Assembly (NCBI RefSeq): GCF_000005505.3
Contig: NC_016132.3
Span: forward strand, 27,146,501 to 27,210,500
Direction: 5' to 3'
Origin: Brachypodium distachyon
Taxonomy: Eukaryota > Streptophyta > Magnoliopsida > Poales > Poaceae
Length of the DNA stretch: 64,000 nucleotides
Shown here one piece after another: positions 12,179-23,042 of the stretch. Position 1 is the stretch's first letter. The number at the start of each line of letters is the position of its first letter. Both the position numbers and the translations under genes were made by a program. The notes below the pieces were generated by a model. That model searched no databases. It was given only the letters and a program-made list of their open reading frames with translations, and was not told the DNA's origin.

Positions 12179-13859
12179 GGGACGTAAAGATTATGGATTT
12201 GCTAACGCTTAGCCATCCATTTATGTGATTCGTGGTCTGCTTCTCCGGCTACTATTCTTTAATTTCCCCAGTGAGAAATGTCCTCTTGCACCTGGGTGCG
12301 ACCCTGAATCTGCACCTTAGAAAGCACGTTGAGATTCGTAAACGCTATCTTTCTCTTATATGTATTTGGATCCGTATGTCCATTTTAATTTTGTATTCTT
12401 TAACAGTGCTGGGCCCACCATGTGCTTTGCTTCCCTTCCACCACCACCCGATTTCTCTGTCCCCACCTCCCCCCACGCTATCTTCCTCCTCCGCCTTTCT
12501 CTCTCACTTTTCTCTCCCCTGCTCCCGTCCAACGGTGGCGACCGCCGATTGCTGCTCCCGTTCGCTGCAGCTCTGCCCTTGTCCACTCCGCCCTTGTCCA
12601 TTTCGACTTGAAGAACCCGTCTGCCTGCTCCTCCTGCGCCATGGATGTTGTCGGGGTTCAGCCGGCTCCAGAACGAGCCGCCGTTCTCGAGATTCCAGCG
12701 GCTGGATGCCGGAGTTGGGGAAGACATGCGGTTGGACGTTGTCGGAGCCGGACCCCGTGAAGATGAGCTCGGTGAAGATGTCGGCGGCACCATGGACGAG
12801 CTCCGCCATGAGAGAGAGGGTGGGGGGATGGGGGCGGCTGGTGCGGGCTGGCGGCGACGACGGCGCGGCGCGGCCGTGCCCGGGCGTGGGGGTGGCGGCA
12901 CCCTGGCGGCTTTTTTGTGCCTGGGCAGGGGGGCGGCGGCACCACACGTCCGCGTCCTGCTGACCGTGGCCTCACCGTGGACGAGCTCCGAACTACGACA
13001 ACGGATCATGGCCACGCCGTGGCCGAGCTCGAAACTCCGGCAGGGGAGCTCGAACATGATGGCCGAGGGGGAGAGAATACCCAGCCAGGGCGCGTTCGAT
13101 GTCGAACTGGACATGCCCATGGCCGCCTCCATCTCCTGCTACGCCGCCGTCCCGCACCGGTCGAGGTCCCTGTTCCGGCCACCATGGGCTGTTGGGTGAG
13201 AGAGAGAAGGGGGGGGGGGAGGGAGGCGACATTGCTGTGCAGAGGGCAGACAGAAGAAAGAAGAAAGGGGGGGTTGGAATCCCACGTGCGTGGTCCCCAC
13301 GTACGCCACTGCCATGTATTGCAAATGTATTTTGAAAACCGAAAATCAGGGGCACAGATCCCAAAAACAAGGTGGGCGGCTCAGATTTCGGGTGTGATTG
13401 CAACCCGGAGCAAAAAATCTGCTCTCGAGCTTTATTTGCGTCTCCCTATCCTATTCGGCTATTCCTATCCACCAATGGGGCTTATTCCGCGGTGGACTTT
13501 TATGTTCTGTCTGAATTGTCTGCATTTTACCTTTTCAAGTGGGTTGTGTAAGTGTCGCCTGTGTCGGAAAGGCTTTACGTAAGATGGAAGTTGTGCAATC
13601 TCCATACGACACTGCATCAAGACCACGCAACAAATATGGACATGCATTATTATACGTAGAGCGTAAACCTTTTATCGGACGTATAGCAGTTCCCAGTGAT
13701 CGTTGCTTGTTGGTATTCCCGGACTCAAGTTGTGAAAGCAAACCAAATGTTCTTCTCGTTTGGACATTTTTCGAATTTATATTAAAACCACCTCTAGGAT
13801 CCCTTCTATTTAAATTGAAAATCTGGAACAAATATGCTCCTTCTTCACTGCCGGCCTTT

Positions 13860-13925
13860 TTCTTCTTCTTGGCAACCTCCTTCTTGGCCGCCTTCTTCTT
13901 CTTGGCAACCTCCTTCTTGGCCTCT
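13860..13925 (-). repeat. 33-base tandem repeat encoding a Lys/Ala-rich stretch
   Basis: The unit TTCTTCTTCTTGGCAACCTC... occurs twice with a 33-base period. On the minus strand one frame gives the 11-residue period KEVAKKKKAAK, like a basic nuclear tail. The surrounding GC-rich block (13,850-14,130) has open frames but no complete gene, so I treat it as a captured gene fragment. Confidence 0.45.
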
Positions 13926-14149
13926 TCCTCGCTTCAGGCGCGGGCTCGTCGACCTCTTCCTTGCTGGCGCGCTCCGCCACACGCAGGCTTGGGAACTCTT
14001 CCGGTCATCATTCTCGCGGCGCTCGTATTCCGCCTTCGGCGCCCACTCCGGCTCAGGCTTGGCCCTAACGAGGCGGAGATGGCCGCGCGGCGGCAACGCT
14101 GGCTGGCACGCACGGGTCGAGGAGTAACGAAGGGGTGACTTCAACAATG

Positions 14150-14800
14150 CCCATATCGAGGGGCTTGTATTTAGGAAAGCTAAGCGTGTGTGTTGGTGAA
14201 CCCGTCGGCTGACAAGCAAGGACAGGCAAGGATTTACCCAGGTTCAGGGCCCTCGATGAGGTAATACCCTTACGGCCTGCTCGTCGGAGATTGTATTGTT
14301 GAGATTACAGAGGTTGCCGTAAAGTTTAGGGTGCTCATATTGGATCTGGCGAGTACGTCAGGGGCGGCTTGTCCTCCTTGGTTCCCTCTCCTAGTCCTTT
14401 ATATATGCAGGATGCTAGATTTCAGGTAAAATCCAAGTCGGTTACAACAGAAAGATAAACCCTAATTTAACTTCCTTATCTTGAGTCACAAGATTAGGTA
14501 CCTGAGTTCCTGGTACTATATATGGGCCCCCATCTGGGCCATAGTGGGTATCCTCAAGGTGAGGACCCGGTTAGTCATAACCACGTCAGTTGCCCCCGAG
14601 TGGGAGTAGCCCCTGAGTGTCTAGCCGCGTGGTAGACTAGGACAGAGACTCAAAGTTGCAGGCCACATATCGTGTAGTCATAGTCGGCGTGACGGCGGAG
14701 TCGCATCGAACGCTGGGTCGGATGAAGTCTTTCGGCGGATGGCGTCGACGAGTCGGACATGTTTGACTGCTGTTAGTTGAGTATAGGCTCAAATCTTTGT
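14150..14800. mobile_element. LTR-like remnant
   Basis: Phrases such as GATTTACCCAGGTTCAGGGC followed by CCTCGATGAGGTAATACCC, and ATATATGCAGG, are typical of grass LTR retrotransposon termini. I could not find paired ends, a duplication or coding domains, so class and limits are uncertain. Confidence 0.4.
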
Positions 14801-17518
14801 GGCCTTCGTGCCTGGCTTGATGTAAGCTGCAGTTATTGCAAACAATTTAAAGTATTGTGACTTTGTAAAATACCACATTAGCTTATTAATTTATTACTTT
14901 AGTGGGTTTTGTTATTTGATAGAACTCGACGTGCTATCTTGTACGCAGACCCTTTCGTTAGCCTGACGCCCGTCGTCGCTGTCCCACGCCAACTTGTTGG
15001 TCCCTTTTTTCGCACTGGCGGCCCCAAAACTCATTTGTGGGCCGTTAGGGCAGCCGAGTGGAGATGCTCTAATACATTTTTTGATGCATCCATCGGCTAG
15101 CCGCTTTGGTGGCCCTTGAGTTTTTTTTAACATAAAGGCCAAGTCCATTCTAGCTAGGGTAGCCAAGTTCGACTCCGCCTCGCTTCTACTGCTCTTTCCA
15201 AAGCACTAGGATACGCATGTCTCCTCGACGATCCTACACCTTCTAACCTCTATGTTCTTTTTCCTCAAAAAAAAAACCCTCTATGTTCTTCACGAGATCA
15301 CTGGTGAGCATGGCGGTTCAGACGAAGAGTTGGTAACCATCGATTATGCTCTGGTGGCCACCACGACACATTAGGTCATCAAACGACCTCATCGACACAC
15401 GGATTGTGTACTACATGTCGGTTCGTGATATCAAGAGATCGCTTTTCCCTGTCGTAAGGTTATTCCTAGCTTATTTAGGGCAGTAAAACTGAACCTCTCC
15501 CTGCCCTCTCGCGCCCTCAGCATTGCTGGCTGTCAGATCTACCTTTTGAGCGAAATCCAGCCGTTGATTGGTGGGCTTCGTCCTAAAGAGCTGCTGCTCC
15601 TGTAGCAAAATCGAAGCCCTCATGTTAATTGGGCCTTGTGAGCTGGCTGGACCAAGCGGGACCAACGTAACCTCTCCCGCATCTGGGCCAACTGTGTCCT
15701 CTGCTGCTCGGTCGATCGACGCGGCTCGCGGGATGCCTGGTCGACAGAAATGTATCCGCCGTGGAGGATCTAAGGAGTCTATCATGGGCGATTCAGTTAA
15801 TTCAGCCTTCAGTCAATCAATCAATCGCCCTTTCATAGTAGGATATTGATTCCATTTCACAAATGTTGGCGTATTTTGTTTCGTTAAGAAAAATCTTTGA
15901 TCAAGAATTACTCTATTAATATGTAAGTTATATGATACGAAATCATGATCATTAGTAAGAACTTTTAAAAATGAATCCATTGATATAAATTTCATGTATG
16001 AAAAATCACACATCAATAAAAAATTTATTGGTCAAAATCTTGTTTCTCCGTCCGTTCATAGATACTGTTTTTTCGTACCTTTAGATGGACAGCTTCGCGT
16101 CCCCACCTCGTCAGGCGGCGGAGCCGGCGAGACGGCCACGGTGGACGGTTCCAACCCCCCAGTTCCCCAGGCCTCAGGTCCCCACCTCGATGGCGCCGGA
16201 GGCAGCGCAGAGCGGTGGAGCCGGAGAGACGGGCACGGTGGCACGGGACGATGGAAGGGGAGTGGCGTCGCGGCGGTGGCGGCGGTCTTCGCGATAGGGA
16301 TGGGTACATCTCCACGGTGTTCGTGGGTATGAAGGTGGCGGAGCCCAAATGCGAGCCGGCGGCGGGATCCGAAGGGGGCGGTACCGGTGGCTGGAACTGA
16401 AGGAGGCGGTGTTCCTCAGCTGCTCCGGCCGCCCAAGCGAGCGCGCAGTGGTAAGTCGCAGAGGGACGCCTTACTGAATCATTGGAAAGGTCCCTTCCTG
16501 GTGGGCGGGCCAAACTACCCGTGCACACCGGCCGTCGAGACAGCGCTGGGAGCTTCTACTTCGACGTCAATGTCCCGGCCCCGAATGCACTACTTCATGA
16601 CTCGATTCGTTCGCGCGTCGGGGCTTTACCTAGCGCGACACCATCACGCTGTTAAGTACGGCCGGCTGTCTCTCCATTGGAGCTCCCTGTATATGAGAAC
16701 CAAACAGTACAAATTTTAATGTGTTTGATTGATTCTTCTTGGCCTGCTTGCAGGAGTACATAGCATCAGATATACGGAGTACATCTTAGCTGGGACCGGC
16801 GATCCGGATGACTCCATTGACAAGGACATGGTCAGCGATATGCATGTTGTGGTGACAACACTATGCCGATGGAGATGGGGTACTACTGGCAGGGCCGGGT
16901 GTACTACTATGTCTAAAGAGCACTTGCTGCTAGAAGCAATTGAGGTAGAGGGTGCATCATCTTTAAAAGATTAAGAACTTCCGAGCAACTTGACAGCTCC
17001 TTTCATTGAAATTTCTGAATGCAAGTAAGCTTCTTGTTAGAGAAAATGAAACATAGTAATACATATATTGCAGATATTGAGGAAATAACAAACAGAAACT
17101 CCAACCAGAACATATATACAGTAGTAGTACTACAAAGTTATTTACCTGAAGAGTTGCATTTCTTACCGTTTAAGCATTGCTATTGGTCAAGCTTGTATTT
17201 GATTTTGTTGACTTATCATTTGAAACTTCTCTGGTAGGTGTTTCGGAGCTGAGACAGCCAGGATATGGAGAATTAGATTTTCTTTTAGGCCGTGGTGGAG
17301 GTCTGTCGATATCATGCTTTCTTCTGGAGAAGTAATATTATTGATAGCTTCCTTTTCCAACTGCAGTTTCCTAATTAGTTAGATAAGTAGAAATATTGAC
17401 AATAAACTAGCTTTACATGCTTGGCAACAGTAATTTTGGCGTGCATGGAACTGTTGTTGTTACTAGATATTGTTGGTTTTCCAAATGCTATCAACTATGA
17501 AGGTAACTGGAAAACCTT

Positions 17519-17586
17519 GGCAGTCAGTTTATAGAGGCCAACAGTAGAGGGAGGCAGTCAGTTTATAGAGGCCAACAGTAGAGGGA
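17519..17586. repeat. Perfect 34-base tandem duplication
   Basis: Two identical copies of a unit beginning GGCAGTCAGTTTATAGAGG lie head to tail at 17519-17552 and 17553-17586, with no mismatch. Perfect identity suggests a recent slippage event. Confidence 0.95.
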
Positions 17587-19307
17587 ACATGCATTTTCTA
17601 GCTGGTAGGATTTTGACACCAATTCACAAACTAAAACCAACCAGGAATTCCAGTTCGAAAAAAAAAAACCCAACCAGGAACCAGTTGAACTACATGAACA
17701 GATAAAAAAAATTCATCCGATTCAAGTTACTTCAGTCATATCTTTATTAAGGTATTGTCTCTGCACTTTTGATCTCGCTGATAGAGGTGATACTCCTAAT
17801 TATTCATCAGTAGTAGCTGTTTCTGTGCGTGGTGTGGTAGGATTAATCCTAATTAACAATGTCTCCGTTGGACAATACACAGCTTCTACAACGCTGCAAA
17901 ATGGCATGCAAGTGCAACTCCACGTCCTTCCCATATCATGTGCAGAGGCTAATTAGTGGTCTATTTGGAATGGGGACCGGCTCCACTGTCTCGGCGTGCG
18001 TAATATTCATTTCATACTGAAGCATTCAAAAGTCTTTTTAAATTGCATCTCATCATTTTATTTGTAGGATGTTTCCCCAAGTTTTTTTAGAAATATATAG
18101 GATATTTGCTCTAGAAGGATTTGAAGTTGTTCTTTGATCTGCATTGTTGCCGAGGAATCAATTCATTTGTACGAAGCCTTCCGACGTTACATGACTACAT
18201 CTCCAGTACGCTGACTAGATTCTAAATACTGACCCCATTAAAGAAGACAGATTGGACTGGTTATGGGGAAATCACAAACATTTGGACTGCTCACTGGATT
18301 TCGGATGTCCCTGTAAACCCATATGCAAACCACCAAAATCCACCATTTCAAAAGTCAAAGATATGCTCTGTGGGGATGGCAAAAGCTTAGATGAATGTTT
18401 ATGTCTCCGTTTCAATGTACGGGCACTTAGTGTGTGTTGCTGCATCCCGTCATGCATGCATGAAAGATCACCAATAAAGAAAATACTCCCTCCGGCCATC
18501 TGTATGATTGTACAGTGATTAAATTTTTGCTTACCAGTAGGCTGCATATATTTGAAGATCTACAATTTTAACTTCAATTTGTTTTAGAGAAAAGGAGCAA
18601 CCTCCCGATTTCACTAATGAAATCAGCACAGTTCACAGTTGACTAGATGTTCTCAGAAAGCGAAAAACAAATGGATCTGCCAAATCTGCTTACTAAGCTT
18701 TGGACAAAATTCAGAAAATTTACAGAAATAACATTACAGAGGATTGTGGTATGCAGTAAACGCCTTGTTTTACACTAATAAGCTTTCATACTGATAAGTA
18801 TTAACATTTCTTCTATATGTATGTATCTTCAAGATTATCTAAATTGGTCTCCCGGACAATATAGGGGCTAGCCATCCAGTTGTCTTATGGTCATCCCTCA
18901 AAGGCAACAGTTATATCCGTACAAATTCAATGGTGCTGTTTTGTTATGCTCTTTCCCCGTAAAATCCATAACAAATTTAGTGTTGCTTACCTTACTAACC
19001 AATTGATCTCATGCATATTTGACTTTCATTCCTCGTGCCTACAAATAATTGTGTCGTTCCTAATATCTTATCATTTTATTGTCGAAGCTGAGAGGGGTGG
19101 CAACGCAGGCCGTCATGATCTTGTGATTCAATAATAGACGTCCTAATGGCCCAAGTATGTGCTTCCTGGTATTGTCTGTTGATGTCAAGGAAATGAATAG
19201 TCAAATTCAGACAGTGCACTTCCTGGTCTTGTCCATTTGGAAATATATATCCTCAGTCCTCACACGTACCTTAGAGTATGTCTCAATCGTTGATTCTGCA
19301 TGTGCCG

Positions 19308-20218
19308 TGTTAGAATTTGGTGGGTCTGATCAGTCCAAACCCAAGTTTTAATAAATTCTGAAAATCTCAAAGGCCATTCCTAAAGTGAGATGAGGGGAGT
19401 GAGAATGGGAATAGTCCCACCTTAATAGTTTAAGGTGAGTGAGACCAAGGGATGTTGCTTCTCACCTATTGAGCAAATGAGCAAGAGAAATCCCCACGCG
19501 CGCTCCTCCTCCTCCTCTCGCCTCGTCGCGCGCGCGCGTCGCGTTTCATGGATCGAGTTCGAGCCGTGCCGGGTCGGTGCGGGGCCGGGCTTCTTATCTT
19601 TTTGTCACGCGCGCGAGGGGAATCTGTTACAGGTGCAGATTTTGTGGAGTCGGTTCAGGTTTCGTAAACCGAACCGACCTATACCTGCGTGACTATATAT
19701 ACAGCCGCCCCGTCCCTCCGATAGGTACTTAACACAACCGAGCTAGGGTTTCGCCTATCTCTCGCTTTTGCGCCATCGTCGTAGTCTACTCCATCCCGAG
19801 CGCGGCGTGCACTAGCGATCGGGAGAGCAGGTCTTCGGAATCTTTCGCCTTTGCGATCCTGTACGGGAGAGGGCGAATAAGGTTTTTGGGAAGCGCTCTG
19901 CGCAACTGCTCGCTTCTCTGCAACAACGGGTCGTCTACCTCCTCGAACCGGCGAGTGCGCGACGCGTCGCCATCTTGTTCGTAAACAACTTCGTCAAGCG
20001 AACTCAACAACAACGGCTTTCTCTCCACCGCAACAGTACGTACACCGTAAGTCGATCTACTGTTTAGTTATGATCTGCAAGATTATACTACCATTGATTG
20101 TGCCGTTGAATATCTTTAGTATATTTCGAGATGCACATGCTAGTTGCTACCGTCGTCATGATTTATATTACGGAATTAATCATTAATTTGTATTCTTGAA
20201 ATTGCTTAATTTTCCAAC
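19308..20218 (+). mobile_element. Copia-type solo LTR
   Basis: The element starts TGTTAGAATTTGGTGGG, has a promoter-like TATATATA at 19694, a leader beginning CCGAGCTAGGGTTTCGCC, and ends TTTTCCAAC. GTGCC occurs on both sides (19302-19306 and 20219-20223), separated by one extra G at the left, consistent with a decayed 5-base duplication. No gag/pol or second LTR is adjacent, so it is a solo LTR. Confidence 0.7.
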
Positions 20219-20826
20219 GTGCCATATAACCTTTCACTAAACAAATCAACTACTCGTAGCAATTGCTTCACCTTCACTTGCCTTTATCTCGTATAAGAAG
20301 AGCGTCCATGTGTCAGGATCAGATAAAGCTATCTAACTAGTGCGATATAAGCAGTTGCAACACTTTAATTTCCGTCAACTTTTGTGCGTGCTATACTGGG
20401 ATCGCACTCTCAACAGTGAACAAGCACAATTCCACAGGCCTCAGGCCTGCATGTACACACATACGCATGTAAGCACATATATAATTCCATTTTTGACTGG
20501 TGAGCGGCATATCTGCCTTCCACATTGCTTGATCCGGGTTGGCGCCAATATCTACGTGTGGCGATATGATTATATAGTCATTTAGTGCTCATTGCTCAAT
20601 CATTCAGTGATCTATGCTTTCCCAGCAGCGCCAGAAAGCTACATACCGGCTGCCTGCTCAATGCTCAATCCTAATGCGCCTACTGTCCCAACAACTTCCA
20701 ATCTACCGGGATGGCTCTGGACATGTTACTGATGAAATGGTCACGGCCGGGTGGAACCAGAGTACCAGACACCGAAACACACAACGAAAAAAAGCAGGCG
20801 TCCTGCTTTACGGGTTGAGGTTATAC

Positions 20827-20831
20827 AAAGG
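20827..20831. repeat. Target-site duplication, left copy (AAAGG)
   Basis: Identical to 22602-22606 on the far side of the solo LTR; a 5-base duplication is standard for Copia integrase. Confidence 0.85.
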
Positions 20832-22601
20832 TGATGGGTTCATTGTATGGAAAATAAAAAAATTCCTACGAGAAGTGCGGAAGAAACCCAGGATCATATC
20901 TACTGGATGTAATTAATGAGAGGAATTATGAGCATCATACTCTCGTAGACCACAAAGCGTTACGTTCACGGGATCGTTGTTGGCGTAGTGAAACTTTCGA
21001 TGAGATCAATCTCAGTGCCGAACCGATGACACCTCCTTGGTATCCACAGGTTCAGTTTTACGTCGTCTCCTCCTTGATCCAGCAAGCAAGGGGAAAAGGT
21101 CGATGATATTCCAGCAGCACGACGGCATGGTGGTGGCTATGGTGGAGAGCTACGCGGAAAAGGCTTTGCTGCGCGCGAGAGAGGAGGAGGAGAGGGGCTC
21201 AGGGGAGAGAGATCCAGCTGATGGCTTGGTGTGTTCTCTCCCCCTGCCCCTCACCTCTATTTATACAGGGGATGGTGACCAGGGTTTGCCCCTCCTCCAA
21301 GAAGAGGCTAGGGCCGGCCAGGGGAGTCCCGGAAGGATTTTTTTCTTCTGCCCAGCCTCCCCACGTACGTGGAGTTCCACCATGTGGTGGAGAGCTCCAC
21401 CAAAGGCTTCCTTTTCTCATAATGGGCCTGCTTAGGCCCATCATGGATAATCAATTAGATTTCTCTAATTAATTACTATAGAGTCCCAATTAAATTCTCA
21501 GGAATAATCCGGAACATTTCAGAATCTTCCGAGAACTTCTGAAACCTTCTAGAATATTTTCAATCAATACCGGAAAATATCCCGAACTTTTCCAAAACCT
21601 TAAAACAGCTTTTTCATATATAAATTTTTATCTCCAGATCATTCCGAAGCTCCTCGTGATGTCTTGGATCCCATCCGAGACTCCGAATCATAATTCGATA
21701 TCACCATCTTTTATCTCATCAAACCCTAGCGACATTAAGCGTTAAGTGTGTGACTCTACGGGTTCGAGAACATGTGGACATGACAGAGATATCCCTCCGA
21801 TCAATAACCAATAGCGGGACCTGGATGTCCATAATGGTTCCCACATATTCCTCGAAGATCTCATCGGCTGAACCTTGATGTCGAGGATCCAATTAATCCG
21901 GTATCCAATTTCCTTTGCCTCACGATATATTACTTGCCGAGATTTGATCGTCGGTATCACCATACCTAGTTCAATCTTGTTACCGGCAAGTTCTCTTTAC
22001 TCATACCGCAATATAATATCCTGTGACTGAACACATTAGTCACATGCTTGCAAGCTCATTAGAATGTTATATTACCGAGAGGGCCCAGAGATATCTCTCC
22101 GTCACATGGAGTGACAAATCCCACTCGATACATACAACTCAACAAGCACCTTCCGAGATACCTGAAGAACACCTTTATGATCACCCAGTTAGCAGATGAC
22201 GGTTGATGTCCACAAAGTATTCTTCTGGTACTAATGAGTGGCATGATCTCATGGTCTAAGGAACTAATACTTGACATAATAAAAGCATTAGCAATTTAAA
22301 CTTAAGTGACACGATCAAAAGCTATGCTTAGGTTTGAGTCTGTCCATCACATCATTCTCCTAATGATATGACCTCGTTAATAAATGACAACACATGTCTA
22401 TGGTTATGAAACCTTAACCATCTTTTAATCAACGAGCTAATCTAGTAGAGGCGTATTAGGGACACCGTATTTGTTTATTTATCCACACATGTATTTAGTT
22501 TCCTGTCAATACAATTATAGCATGGATAATAAACATTTATCAAGAACAAAGAAATATGATAATAACAAATTTATTATTGTCTCTAGGGCATATTTCCAAC
22601 A
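20832..22601 (-). mobile_element. Angela/BARE-like Copia solo LTR with intact target duplication
   Basis: Read on the minus strand it begins TGTTGGAAATATGCCCTAG, the well-known start of Pooideae Angela/BARE-group LTRs, and ends ...CATACAATGAACCCATCA. At 1,770 bases it has the usual LTR size for that group. It is flanked by perfect AAAGG duplications at 20827-20831 and 22602-22606. No internal domain remains, so it arose by LTR-LTR recombination. Confidence 0.9.
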
Positions 22602-22606
22602 AAAGG
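22602..22606. repeat. Target-site duplication, right copy (AAAGG)
   Basis: Matches 20827-20831 exactly. Confidence 0.85.
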
Positions 22607-22614
22607 ATCTCCTA

Positions 22615-22931
22615 CAGCTCGTTTGTCACCCATCGTTTGGGCATAGAATTCTGGAATTCATTTTGAATTCCAGAAACCAACTTGTTTGGGTGGCACGGAA
22701 TTGGTCATAAGAATCCAATCTCAAATTCATGGAGTTACACTATAACTAACCTCAATTCTTTTCTAAAAGCCATCATTTTCTCTAAAATTGTCTCACTCTA
22801 CAATTTCATGTGGTAGACAAACATGATTTTTGAACCCGGAATTCAAATTTAACCAAATGAAATCCTATCAAAAATTGGATTTCATTTCATTTCTACCAAA
22901 CGAAATGAATTATTGGTTGCCAAACGGGCTG
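22615..22931. mobile_element. MITE with CAGC(T/C)CGTTTG ends next to the NPF promoter
   Basis: The left end CAGCTCGTTTGTCACCCA pairs with the right end, whose reverse complement is CAGCCCGTTTGGCAACCA. CTA flanks both sides (22612-22614 and 22932-22934). The interior repeats GGAATTCATTTTGAATTCC-like palindromes. A 3-base duplication points to PIF/Harbinger or a related superfamily; the exact family is unsure. Confidence 0.65.
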
Positions 22932-22955
22932 CTAGAGATATCTCTTATGTGTAAC

Positions 22956-22963
22956 TATATAAT
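22956..22963 (+). promoter_or_regulatory. Candidate TATA box of the NPF gene
   Basis: TATATAAT lies 80 bases before the NPF start codon, so the leader would be only about 50 bases. It begins 24 bases after the end of a MITE at 22615-22931, so everything farther upstream for over 2 kb is transposon-derived. Confidence 0.5.
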
Positions 22964-23042
22964 GGGGAGATGTGTGTGCCGCTGATCATGAATTAGCTCG
23001 ATTATTACTAGTGTGCGTGGAAGAAGCAACAAGAGAGACAGC

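Larger units (their letters stand above)
12179..19300. other. Repeat- and fragment-rich intergenic region
   Basis: 12.4-13.3 kb and 16.07-16.96 kb are GC-rich blocks with overlapping open frames on both strands. That pattern suits captured gene sequence rather than a gene. The plus strand near 16.5-16.96 kb keeps short sensible peptides broken by frame changes. 17.24-19.3 kb is AT-rich with no feature I can name except the tandem duplication at 17,519. No complete gene is supported. Confidence 0.4.

Noticed and set aside
12356..13132. Long open frames on both strands (up to 258 codons)
   Set aside because: GC-rich sequence with few A/T-ending stops opens several frames at once. No frame shows domains, start context or conserved wording.
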